NCBI RefSeq assembly: GCF_020882015.2
Contig: NZ_CP086555.2
Location: forward strand, 124,001 to 188,000
Length of the DNA stretch: 64,000 bases
Reading direction: 5' to 3'
Origin: Candidatus Borrelia undatumii
GTDB taxonomy: Bacteria > Spirochaetota > Spirochaetia > Borreliales > Borreliaceae
Part shown: positions 10,001 through 17,128 of the stretch, piece by piece
How the letters are laid out: each line of letters begins with the position of its first letter
Numbering within the stretch: position 1 is the stretch's first letter
Position numbers and translations under genes: made by a program
Notes under the pieces: model-generated
The model's input: the letters and a program-made list of their open reading frames with translations, nothing else
Databases searched by the model: none
What the model was told of the DNA's origin: nothing

Positions 10001-10312
10001 TAAAGCTAGATCCAAATTGGACCCATGATGAAATTTAACAACAACACTACTTGCTCCTTTAAAAGATGAGCTGTCTATTTTTTCCACATTTTTCACCGAA
10101 GCAAGACTACTCTCAAAAACACTAGAAACTCTCTCCTCAACTTCTTTTGGAGAAGCACCTGGATAGGCTGTATAAATAGTAATCACACTGTTTTCAATTG
10201 CAGGCAACAAATCTATCTTTAACCTTGTAAAGGCATAAACACTTACCATGGCTATCAGCAAAAACAATACCAACATCGTTATTGGCTTATCAACAACCTT
10301 CTTTACTAGCAT
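7085..10312 (-). CDS. besB: RND-family efflux transporter, inner-membrane pump (BesB/AcrB-like)
   Basis: This 1075-residue protein is the proton-driven pump of a tripartite drug-efflux system. It shows the RND plan: N-terminal TM after a short Lys-rich start, a large periplasmic loop, TM2-6 with the motif ALGVGMLVDCSISVIDN (Asp pair of the proton relay), a second periplasmic loop and TM8-12 with GIGMLMLVGVVVNTGIVLIDY. The C-terminal ~40 residues are acidic and polar. The frame is open to a TTG at 10324, but TTGGAG then 6 nt precede the ATG at 10312, which I chose. It follows besA by 18 nt. Known in B. burgdorferi as BesB, partner of BesA and BesC. Confidence 0.95.
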   Translation of the reverse strand: MLVKKVVDKPITMLVLFLLIAMVSVYAFTRLKIDLLPAIENSVITIYTAYPGASPKEVEERVSSVFESSLASVKNVEKIDSSSFKGASSVVVKFHHGSNLDLALNEIRDVIDSLKDLLPKETSTPKIMRFRSGDIPVMTFVIYSDRSVSELRRYAVSIVKPRLEGLNGVGLVEVLGGSDRSILIEISQNKLESYGITLSEIAASISSQNFELSAGNVIDNGLEYLTQVPAKFASIRDLENVVVSYRNPDNYSLGSPPPIQIKLKDIAKVKSTFKELDYYGYYNGKPSIVLELQKHGDASPITVSNAVNEEIDKIRLALPRDISLDLVSDTSEFIKESISSVADSAYYGAILAVCIIFFFLRSFRATIIIGISIPLAVVITFCLMYFVNVSLNLLSLSGLALGVGMLVDCSISVIDNIYKYRQKGTKLIPSAILGAQEMMLPIVSSTLTSICVFAPVLVFRSELGVIADVVRDFAFTIVIALLASLFVAIFLVPVLAVHYVGLYTTFQKPIKNKFIKRVDDFFYGIYYFGEVFYVKLLKYVLSHKVSFSFIIIFSFLLSLFSFLFLNVSSGPSVRSSSIRFTFQFPDKINLESSKFYAGRLLEIIKDEIKDYKSIITQVYSSEVGFQVELPPGGDVDEKVMDPEILKYRVYGRVAQLYPYLNTKASSEGGFFGGSPIDIKIIASNFEAAKDYGSLLVNALKREFPNLVNLGLNVKEEENQIDIDIDRDKVYSYGISMSALSREIKANIDGISAGKYTEDGLNYDILLRLDRSDITNLKDLNKIFIKNTLGVKIPLSSVARLKKTKGVGVLFREDQSSVVRLKAGIPPGENLASITSKVTDFITNKFPQRDGILVDFKGEYDVFIKSMEQFRTVVFMAVLLVFGIMASQFESLLKPFIIFFTIPLTVVGIALIHLITRETVSVFTGIGMLMLVGVVVNTGIVLIDYINLLVKRGFVLREAVLEGGRSRFRPVLMSALTSIMGLIPLAFSNTSGGALVKPIAITFIGGMTASTFLTLLFIPMIFEIFSKISVKNFSFSKSLKLINKSDSHKKLESVDCDKNNRARDSLNDFFIEEDDD

Positions 10313-10330
10313 ACACTGCTCCAATAAAAA

Positions 10331-11290
10331 CTAAATATTGTCTTCACTCGAAAGCCCATTTTTAATTTCTGCTATATTTACATAAGCTCCATCGGAAAGA
10401 GCTGACATGCCTTCAACCACAATTAAATCATCTTCATTAATCCCATCGCTAACAGATACAATATTGTCTACCTCAAAACCTATTAGTGGAAATAACATCT
10501 GAGCTGTTTTAGTATCTTTATCTATCCTAAATACGAAACGTTTGCCTTCTCGTTCTAGAAAAGCACTGCTTGGAATCTTTATTACATCTTTTAATTGGCT
10601 AGTAACAATTTTCACCTTTGCAAACATTCCAACAACCATTTTTTTTGCGCTATTTCCCACAGGCTCAAGGTATACTTCTGCCGCTCGGCTCTTAATATCA
10701 AGCACAGGGGACACTTCTGAAATTCTTGCTCCAAATTTTTCGCCAGGATAAGATTCAATCTCAACAACTGCAATATTACCAGGCTTAATATCTAGGATAT
10801 ACCTCTCAGAAACATAAGTCCTAATTTGAGTTGTATCTATTCTACCTACTAAAGCAATGCTCGTTTGAGGCCCAACTGTTTCTCCGATTTTACGATTAAC
10901 AGTTAAAACATACCCAGAAATTGGAGCCTTTACTGGACTCTTTAGGTAAATAGCACCTGGCTTTGATGGATCAAGTGTTGCAATTACTTGTCCCTTCCGC
11001 ACATAAGTTCCAAGTCTTGCATTAAGAGTTATTATTTTACCTGTAGCATCTGGAAAAACATCTGCTTTAACCTTGGTATCTACATCACCATTTAAAGCAA
11101 TATAATTACTTAAAACCCCTTTTTTAACTTTCATGACAATAACTGGAAATTTGTGAGGTTCATAACCGCCCCCCTCCACACCTCCTTGAGTCTCTTTACC
11201 AGAGTTCCTATCGCATGAAAAAAGAAACAACAAGCCTAAACAAAATAAATAATACCTGATATTAAATATCATATTAAGAATCAAACTCAT
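10331..11290 (-). CDS. besA: Membrane-fusion lipoprotein of the Bes efflux system
   Basis: The 319-residue periplasmic adaptor links the inner-membrane pump BesB to the outer-membrane channel BesC. An N-terminal hydrophobic segment ends in the lipobox LFLFSC (Cys about 26), so it is probably lipidated. The body shows the HlyD/RND-MFP biotinyl-lipoyl halves ([17 protein letters not shown] and [12 protein letters not shown]...GETV) with a very short or absent coiled-coil hairpin between them, which is unusual for MFPs and matches reports for BesA. The start ATG has AGGGA 6 nt before it. It lies between besC and besB in one operon. Confidence 0.93.
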   Translation of the reverse strand: MSLILNMIFNIRYYLFCLGLLFLFSCDRNSGKETQGGVEGGGYEPHKFPVIVMKVKKGVLSNYIALNGDVDTKVKADVFPDATGKIITLNARLGTYVRKGQVIATLDPSKPGAIYLKSPVKAPISGYVLTVNRKIGETVGPQTSIALVGRIDTTQIRTYVSERYILDIKPGNIAVVEIESYPGEKFGARISEVSPVLDIKSRAAEVYLEPVGNSAKKMVVGMFAKVKIVTSQLKDVIKIPSSAFLEREGKRFVFRIDKDTKTAQMLFPLIGFEVDNIVSVSDGINEDDLIVVEGMSALSDGAYVNIAEIKNGLSSEDNI

Positions 11291-11302
11291 AAAATATCCC
11301 TA

Positions 11303-12559
11303 TCAATCCAATGCATTTATTAAGTCTTTATACTCAAGGATTGCATTAGCATAATTTAATTTATCTTTTATAAACTGCAAATCACTCTTTTTGTAAGAAA
11401 CCTCAATATCATTTAATCTTAAAAGATCTATTCCGCCCGAATTAAAAGCGTCAAGCGCCATTTGATAATTCTTTCTAGACAATTCTAAATTTATCTTTGA
11501 AGCATCTAAAATAGATTTGTATCTTCTCACATCTTTACGCTTGTGTACAACATTAGATTTAAACTTACGAATTTCATCTGAAACCTGATTTTTCAAAATC
11601 TCTAACTGATAATCCTTATCCCATATATTTGTAAAATTCCCTGAGAATGGCATCATCCTCGTTAAATTGTAATTTAGCCCCAAAGAGGCGGAAAATCCAT
11701 TCTTTGAAAAACCACTTGAATTACCGCTAAGGGGAATAGAGGCAGAATAAGATACCCCAAAAGAAAAATTTGGCAAGAAAGTGTCTAACCAAATAGAATC
11801 AATAGATTTTTGAATTTTACTAGAAGTATTATTTAATGCCCTAATATCTGGCAGTTCATTTACATCTATGACTTCACTGAGTAACGAAAAATCCAGTATT
11901 CCATCTGATAATTCCCCTACGGTCTCAAAATCTTGTAAAACATCCAATCCTATTAGCAACTTAAATGTTTCTTTTAATTTCTCAAGATTAATTATCTGCT
12001 CATCTAAAGCAGGCTGAGACTGATCATATTTAAGCCTAGCATCAAGGTAATCCAACTCAGACAAAAGTCCATTATTGTACGCAATACTAGCTTGATCAAA
12101 CTTGATCTTACTATTCTTAAGCTGACTTTCTAAAACTTCTAAAGTGACTTTAAAAGCTATCAACTCATTATAAAGTTTAAGAACACCCAATCTAATGCTT
12201 TTAATAGCCTTTTCCTTATCTATTTTAGCCCTTTCATAGTCAAGAACGGTAAGTTGAAGCTTTTTAAAAACAGAAAGACTTAATGCAAGATCAGCGGAAG
12301 CTCCTAGCCCCACCACCCAATAATCTTTCTCCTCTGCATTGGGAATAGGAGAACCTGCTCTTGAAAATCCTGCATTAACACCTAAATTTGGTATGAAAAC
12401 ATTCCAAGAATTATCTTTATATAGCTTCTTTATCTTCTCTGCATACCCAGCATTCCTAGCTTCTAAATTATTCTCTAAAGCCATACGAACGGCTTCCTCA
12501 GGAGATATTTGAACAGTTTCTGCGTAAGACGAACCAACTAAAACAAAAATCAATATCAA
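11303..12559 (-). CDS. besC: Outer-membrane efflux channel (BesC, TolC family)
   Basis: The protein (418 residues from the TTG used here) forms the outer-membrane exit duct of the Bes system. After a signal peptide (ILIFVLVGSSYA, cut before ETVQ) come two repeats of long amphipathic helices typical of TolC/OEP, with EEAVRMALENNLEARNAG at the first helix. The start is uncertain: the TTG at 12559 is 13 nt from GGGGGG, whereas an ATT codon three codons upstream (12568) is 4 nt from it and would give a positively charged start M-K-K-L. First gene of besC-besA-besB-PII-like operon, 12 nt before besA. Confidence 0.92.
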   Translation of the reverse strand: MILIFVLVGSSYAETVQISPEEAVRMALENNLEARNAGYAEKIKKLYKDNSWNVFIPNLGVNAGFSRAGSPIPNAEEKDYWVVGLGASADLALSLSVFKKLQLTVLDYERAKIDKEKAIKSIRLGVLKLYNELIAFKVTLEVLESQLKNSKIKFDQASIAYNNGLLSELDYLDARLKYDQSQPALDEQIINLEKLKETFKLLIGLDVLQDFETVGELSDGILDFSLLSEVIDVNELPDIRALNNTSSKIQKSIDSIWLDTFLPNFSFGVSYSASIPLSGNSSGFSKNGFSASLGLNYNLTRMMPFSGNFTNIWDKDYQLEILKNQVSDEIRKFKSNVVHKRKDVRRYKSILDASKINLELSRKNYQMALDAFNSGGIDLLRLNDIEVSYKKSDLQFIKDKLNYANAILEYKDLINALD

Positions 12560-12653
12560 TTTTTTAATGTTACCCCCCTAAAGCGCAAAGGCATAAACAG
12601 TCTACACCAGTAACACACCCGTCGTTTTATACCATGACTAAATCATAGCATAG

Positions 12654-12659
12654 TATAAT
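12654..12659 (+). promoter_or_regulatory. -10 box of yidD; predicts a leaderless mRNA
   Basis: A perfect TATAAT at 12654-12659 is followed by 7 nt (ttcaaac) and then the yidD ATG at 12667. Transcription would start at or next to the A of the start codon. No Shine-Dalgarno sequence is present. Confidence 0.6.
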
Positions 12660-12666
12660 TTCAAAC

Positions 12667-12960
12667 ATGAAGATATTAAAAAAATTACTTTTAACACCAA
12701 ATCTGGCAGTTATATTACTAATATTGATATACCAAAAAACTTTTTCCAAAATTGTTGGATTTTATTGCATATATGAGATCAGCTGTTCAAACTATGCAAT
12801 AGAATGTCTTAGAAAATACAATATTGCAACAGCCCTGACTTTAATTGTACTAAGAATACTGAGATGCAATTCACTATTCAAAGGGGGATCCGAATTGATG
12901 CCGACCGAAAACCCAATATTAAACTCATTAAAGGAATTTAGAAAAAGATTAATCAAATAA
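12667..12960 (+). CDS. yidD: YidD-family membrane protein insertion efficiency factor
   Basis: A 97-residue protein of the YidD family (Pfam haemolytic domain), which assists insertion of proteins by YidC/SecYEG. The family pattern is visible: the Lys-rich amphipathic start, [16 protein letters not shown] (family F-x-P-x-C-S-x-Y-A), then [14 protein letters not shown]...MP (family R-L-x-R-C-x-P-x-x-x-G-G-x-D-x-V-P). The usual Arg-Phe-x-Pro is replaced by Cys-Ile-Tyr-Glu and the usual Pro after RCN by Ser, so it is somewhat divergent. Its 3' end overlaps that of proX by 12 nt on the other strand. Probably translated from a leaderless mRNA. Confidence 0.85.
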   Translation: MKILKKLLLTPNLAVILLILIYQKTFSKIVGFYCIYEISCSNYAIECLRKYNIATALTLIVLRILRCNSLFKGGSELMPTENPILNSLKEFRKRLIK

Positions 12961-13830
12961 GTTTTTGTACTTGTCTGGCACCCAACTTTTGACAAGTTCC
13001 TTGTTATTATCAACAAATTCAACGGCATTCCTATATTCCCGTCCGGATTCTTTATAGTTTTTACCTATTAAGGGCAACACTAGGCCATCATCCCAATAAA
13101 AATTATCAAATAGATAATATGCATCCGGATCATTCTCTTTAAGTCCAAGTCTTACAAGAGTATGGACACTCTCAACCCCACCCATTGACATCAAGGGATC
13201 ATCCAAAAATTTAACGTCATATTTGGCAAATGCCCAATGGGGTTTCCACAAAGGAACTACAATCCATTCATTCTTCTTAATCGCAACCTCTAGACTTGCA
13301 AGCATAACACTCTCACTTGAAGGAATAAGTTCATATTCTTTATCTAACTCATAACGCTTAAGCGCTTCCTCTACAGAAAGTTGAGTACCTGACCCAGCAT
13401 CTATTCCTATTATCTTACTTCCAAAATCAACCCCCCTGCCCTTAAGCTCAGTAATGCTAGAGATTGTAACATAACTTGGCACCACAAACCCTTGCAATGC
13501 TCCCTCATAGTTAGCGCCCAAATCAACAAACTTATCTTTAAGCTTTTCATAGTAAAATTTGTCAGTTGTTGGAACCCAAGCAGATACCATCCCATCTACC
13601 TGACCTGTCGCCAAATACTGATACATCACGGATGTTGTAACAGGGAATATCTCAACCTCGTAACCCATTTTTTGAAAAACCACCTTAACAACATTAGTAG
13701 CGGCTGTTTCACCTATCCAATTAACATACGCAATCTTGACTACTTTTCTAGAAACAGAGCCATCATCCTTATCACAAGAAAATAAGGTAAAAGCAAGAAC
13801 TAGCAAAACAAAGACAGACAAATTCCTCAT
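12949..13830 (-). CDS. proX: Glycine betaine/L-proline ABC transporter, substrate-binding lipoprotein
   Basis: The extracytoplasmic binding protein of the ProU-type importer. A signal peptide ends in the lipobox FTLFSC (Cys about 19 from this start), followed by the OpuAC fold: [37 protein letters not shown] and [13 protein letters not shown]. Trp residues suited to caging a quaternary ammonium are present ([23 protein letters not shown]). The ATG at 13830 has GGAGG 8 nt before it; an upstream in-frame start at 13845 would overlap that site. It is the third gene of proV-proW-proX, 43 nt after proW. Confidence 0.93.
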   Translation of the reverse strand: MRNLSVFVLLVLAFTLFSCDKDDGSVSRKVVKIAYVNWIGETAATNVVKVVFQKMGYEVEIFPVTTSVMYQYLATGQVDGMVSAWVPTTDKFYYEKLKDKFVDLGANYEGALQGFVVPSYVTISSITELKGRGVDFGSKIIGIDAGSGTQLSVEEALKRYELDKEYELIPSSESVMLASLEVAIKKNEWIVVPLWKPHWAFAKYDVKFLDDPLMSMGGVESVHTLVRLGLKENDPDAYYLFDNFYWDDGLVLPLIGKNYKESGREYRNAVEFVDNNKELVKSWVPDKYKNLFD

Positions 13831-13873
13831 CAATAGAACCTCCAACTATCCAAAAAGATGTATATCACCTGTA

Positions 13874-14773
13874 TCATTTATTATATATTTCCAAAAACCT
13901 CTTAAATTTATTTTCTTTCTTGATTCCGTAATTGTCAGTATTTAAATAGCTAAATTTAATAAAAATAGTTTGCATAATTCTATCCAAAATAATTGCTATT
14001 ACAACAACAGCTAACCCCGATATTAGGCCTTCTCCAAAATTCAACCTTTCAACAGAATATATTACAGTCCTACCAAGTCCAGATGATCCAACCATCGCTG
14101 CAATAACTATCATAGATATTGCCATCATTATTGACTGATTAATTCCCTCTATTATACTCTGAAGAGCCAATGGCAACTGAATTTGAAAAAGAATACGAAA
14201 GTTGCTACTCCCAAAAGATTTTGCGGCCTCAACCACCTCCCCCGGTACTTGAACAATCCCTAGCCTTGTATACCTAATAACCGGAGGCATTGCAAAAATT
14301 ATTGTAGCAAAAATAGCCGAAGAGGTGCCCATGCCAAAAAAAGGTATAGCGGGTATTAAATAAATAAAAGGGGGCATTGCTTGCATTAGATCAAGCATAG
14401 GCCTTAAGAACACATACAATTTAGAATAATACCCACTCAAAATACCTACCGGAATTCCCAAAATCAACGAAAATAATACAGATACAAAAATAATTGATAT
14501 AGTATCCATTGAAACTTCCCAAAGATCAAAGTACAAAATAAAACAAAACCCTAGCATAATCAATAAAGCCAATCTTTTCTTTAAAAAGAAAACACTGAAA
14601 ACGCAAATTATAACAATAAAAAAAATGGGATTAATAAAAAGAAATAACTTTTTTAAATTCTCGTAGAATAAAAGAACAACCCTTGAGAAGCCCACGCCAC
14701 TAGAATCTGCAAAATTGTCAACCAAGAAGTTAAAAAACTTGTCTATACTAGATACTACAAAATCTCTACCCAT
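13874..14773 (-). CDS. proW: Glycine betaine/L-proline ABC transporter, permease
   Basis: The 299-residue inner-membrane permease has six to seven hydrophobic segments and the BPD_transp_1 signature EAAKSFGSSNFRILFQIQLP (EAA loop that docks on the ATPase ProV). The N-terminal soluble part (about 35 residues) resembles the leading segment of ProW/OpuAB. It sits 6 nt after proV and before proX in one operon. Imports osmoprotectants; in Borrelia, which has few biosynthetic routes, it may also serve proline or choline-like uptake. Confidence 0.94.
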   Translation of the reverse strand: MGRDFVVSSIDKFFNFLVDNFADSSGVGFSRVVLLFYENLKKLFLFINPIFFIVIICVFSVFFLKKRLALLIMLGFCFILYFDLWEVSMDTISIIFVSVLFSLILGIPVGILSGYYSKLYVFLRPMLDLMQAMPPFIYLIPAIPFFGMGTSSAIFATIIFAMPPVIRYTRLGIVQVPGEVVEAAKSFGSSNFRILFQIQLPLALQSIIEGINQSIMMAISMIVIAAMVGSSGLGRTVIYSVERLNFGEGLISGLAVVVIAIILDRIMQTIFIKFSYLNTDNYGIKKENKFKRFLEIYNK

Positions 14774-14779
14774 AACTCC

Positions 14780-15892
14780 CTACCTTGACAATAAAGTAGT
14801 AATTTCTCCCAAATCAACATATCCAATAACATCACCCCGATCATCTGTTATTATTAAAAAACTTAATTTATTTAAATATTGGACAACCCTCTTTATCTCA
14901 TCCTCCAACCCTAACTTCAAAGAAACAAGACTGCTATGCTTCATTTTACTGGTTATATTGTACAAACTAAACCCATCACCCTCTCTTTTAATGATAACAT
15001 TAAATTCAGCAGAACTCGTATCAAGAGTAAAATCAACCTTAATAATATCTTTAATCTTTAAAATGTTTAAGACGGGAAGATTCTTAATGAAATTAGCTAT
15101 AAAGTCTGTACTAGGATTTGCCAATATTTCCAATGGCCTCCCCACCTGAATAATTTCTCCATCTTTCATAAAAGCTATCCTGTTGCCCAACTTAAAAGCC
15201 TCAATTAAATCATGCGTAATAAACACAACCGTCTTCTTTAATTTAGCCACCAATCTTAAAAGCTCATCTTGCATCTCTCCTCGTATTAAAGGATCAAGAG
15301 CTGAGAAAGCCTCGTCCATTAAAAGTATATCCGGATCAACCACCAAAGCTCGCGCTATTCCTACTCTTTGCTTCATTCCGCCTGAAAGTTCACTTATATA
15401 CTTATACTGAACATCTTCAAGTCCTACAAGCCTTAGCACATCAAGAGCTTTCTGCACCCTAATCTTTTTGTGAACGCCCTTAACTTCAAGTCCATAAGTC
15501 ACATTTCTTAAAACATTCATATGTGGAAAAAGTCCAAAATTTTGAAATACCATAGCAAACTTATCTTTCCTTAAAGCAGAAAGATCCCTTTGATTAATAT
15601 CATTCATCTCGATATTATCTACCAAAATAGACCCAGAATCTATTTTATATATACCGTTTAGACATCTAACAAAAGTAGACTTACCGCAACCTGACATTCC
15701 CATAATAACCAAAATTTCATTTTCATAAACATCAAGACTAATATTAGCATTTGCAATAAAGACGGAATATTCTTTATAAATTTCCGCCTTATCTTTTCCC
15801 GACTCATAACTGCTTATCGCTTTAGCTATTCGCTTTTTATTATTACTATAAGAAAATGTTTTATAAAGATTTCTGACTCTAACGCTAGCCAC
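14780..15892 (-). CDS. proV: Glycine betaine/L-proline ABC transporter, ATPase
   Basis: The cytoplasmic ATPase of the ProU importer. Walker A GMSGCGKST, signature LSGGMKQRVGIARAL, Walker B DILLMDEAFSALDPL and the H-loop ITHDL are all present. An N-terminal extension (about 40 residues before the first strand) and a C-terminal ~100-residue region in the position of the CBS pair of ProV complete the 370-residue protein. GTG at 15901 lies inside the G-run, while the GTG at 15892 has AGGGG 8 nt upstream, so the latter is chosen. First gene of the operon. Confidence 0.93.
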   Translation of the reverse strand: MASVRVRNLYKTFSYSNNKKRIAKAISSYESGKDKAEIYKEYSVFIANANISLDVYENEILVIMGMSGCGKSTFVRCLNGIYKIDSGSILVDNIEMNDINQRDLSALRKDKFAMVFQNFGLFPHMNVLRNVTYGLEVKGVHKKIRVQKALDVLRLVGLEDVQYKYISELSGGMKQRVGIARALVVDPDILLMDEAFSALDPLIRGEMQDELLRLVAKLKKTVVFITHDLIEAFKLGNRIAFMKDGEIIQVGRPLEILANPSTDFIANFIKNLPVLNILKIKDIIKVDFTLDTSSAEFNVIIKREGDGFSLYNITSKMKHSSLVSLKLGLEDEIKRVVQYLNKLSFLIITDDRGDVIGYVDLGEITTLLSR

Positions 15893-15983
15893 AAAGCGCA
15901 CCCCTAATTAAAACATCGAAAGCAAAACACACTAACACCAATTATACTAAAACACCAATACTTTTCTTGATGCAAGCAAAAAT

Positions 15984-16006
15984 AAAGGGTCTTTAAAAGA
16001 CCCTTT
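15984..16006 (-). terminator. Rho-independent terminator of flaB
   Basis: AAAGGGTC and GACCCTTT form an 8-bp stem around a 7-nt AT loop; on the minus strand the stem is followed by ATTTTTG. It lies 18 nt after the flaB stop codon. Confidence 0.8.
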
Positions 16007-16023
16007 CTAATCAAAAATTAAAC

Positions 16024-17022
16024 CTACCTAAGAAGTGACAACACATACTGCGGAACTTGATTTGCTTGTGCAATCATCGCCATAGCAGACTGTGTCAAAA
16101 TACTGTTAGTTGTAGATGAAACAATTTCATCTGTCATAGTAGCATCTTTAATCTGAGCATAAGACGCCTTCAAATTTTCAATAGAATATTCTGTACTGCT
16201 CTTAATAGACTCAAGTCTATTTTGAAAAGCTCCAAGATTTGCCCTCTGATCACTTATCATCCTAATAGCATTTTCAATCTTTGCAAGTGACATATTAGCA
16301 TCAACAGTAGTTGTAACATTAATCGGAGAATTAACGCCCCCCTGAGTTGGAGCAGCCGCCACAGCAGGTGCCTGCGCCCCCTCCTCCTGGTTTGCTGCCT
16401 GAGCAGGTGCCTGTGCCCCCTCACCAGCAAAAAGATTAGGAACATTAGCCGCATAAATATTAACAGCAATGGCCTCATCCTGATTTGCACCCACATGCAC
16501 TCTCAATGTCCATGAAGCCTGCGCACCAGCCAGAGATGCCGGTGTATTAATTTTAGCGGGTTGCATACCAAGCTCCTCCGCTGTTCTTACGTTTTGAGCA
16601 GCAGATTTATTTGACAACATATGCATCTGGTTATACTGAGACTGATCAGCAATTCTATTAATCTCATCTGTAAGTTGTTCAATTTCAATTTGAATGGATC
16701 CCCTGTCTGCATCTGAATATGTGCCATTACCAGACTGAACCGCAAGCTCCTTCATCCTCACCAATACCTTCTCTACTTCATTTAAATTTCCTTCTGTTGT
16801 TTGAACAAAATTTATAGCCTTTGAAGTATTCCTAGAAGCCTGAGACAATCCTCTAATCTGAGCATTAATTTTCCCAGCAACACCCATACCAGCAGCATCG
16901 TCAGACGCACGATTAATTCTATACCCACTAGAAAGTTTCTCCTGAGTCTTACTAAGATTAGCAGCATTAATACCATTGTTTCTTGAAGCATTAATAGCTG
17001 AAGTATTATGATTTATTATCAT
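16024..17022 (-). CDS. flaB: Periplasmic flagellin FlaB (major filament protein)
   Basis: The 332-residue flagellin builds the periplasmic filament and shapes the cell. The conserved N-terminal coil (MIINHNTSAINASRN...) and C-terminal coil ending VLSLLR are intact, with GYRINRASDDAAGMG and ISDQRANLGAFQNR. The middle part carries a Gln/Ala/Pro-rich linker with two EGAQAPA units at about 204-222, of the type seen in relapsing-fever species and shorter than the B. burgdorferi protein. The leader holds a hairpin and a ribosome site that look like CsrA targets. A terminator follows directly, so the gene is monocistronic; fliD follows in the upstream direction on the same strand. Confidence 0.98.
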   Translation of the reverse strand: MIINHNTSAINASRNNGINAANLSKTQEKLSSGYRINRASDDAAGMGVAGKINAQIRGLSQASRNTSKAINFVQTTEGNLNEVEKVLVRMKELAVQSGNGTYSDADRGSIQIEIEQLTDEINRIADQSQYNQMHMLSNKSAAQNVRTAEELGMQPAKINTPASLAGAQASWTLRVHVGANQDEAIAVNIYAANVPNLFAGEGAQAPAQAANQEEGAQAPAVAAAPTQGGVNSPINVTTTVDANMSLAKIENAIRMISDQRANLGAFQNRLESIKSSTEYSIENLKASYAQIKDATMTDEIVSSTTNSILTQSAMAMIAQANQVPQYVLSLLR

Positions 17023-17029
17023 ATATTGT

Positions 17030-17037
17030 TCCTCCGT
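17030..17037 (-). promoter_or_regulatory. flaB ribosome site overlapping a CsrA-type motif
   Basis: On the minus strand the sequence ACGGAGGA precedes the flaB ATG by 7 nt. It contains the A-N-GGA core recognised by CsrA and the Shine-Dalgarno itself, so bound CsrA would block initiation. Work in B. burgdorferi reported two CsrA sites in the flaB leader; this matches the second. Confidence 0.6.
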
Positions 17038-17055
17038 GATTTATCACATACTTTT

Positions 17056-17071
17056 GGCAAATCCCTTCGCC
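17056..17071 (-). promoter_or_regulatory. flaB leader hairpin with GGGA loop (candidate CsrA site 1)
   Basis: On the minus strand GGCGAA-GGGA-TTTGCC folds into a 6-bp stem (one G-U pair) that presents GGA in a tetraloop, the classical form of a CsrA site. It lies 33 nt upstream of the start codon and 18 nt upstream of the second GGA motif at the ribosome site, a spacing that would allow one CsrA dimer to bridge both. Confidence 0.55.
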
Positions 17072-17128
17072 TTTTAAGAAGGATATCACAAAAATAAGAA
17101 AAAGATAAATGCAATGCCAATAAATTCA

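Noticed and set aside
16257-16496. 79-codon frame within flaB, Leu/Arg-rich
   Set aside because: It is the other-frame reading of the repetitive Gln/Ala/Pro flaB linker.
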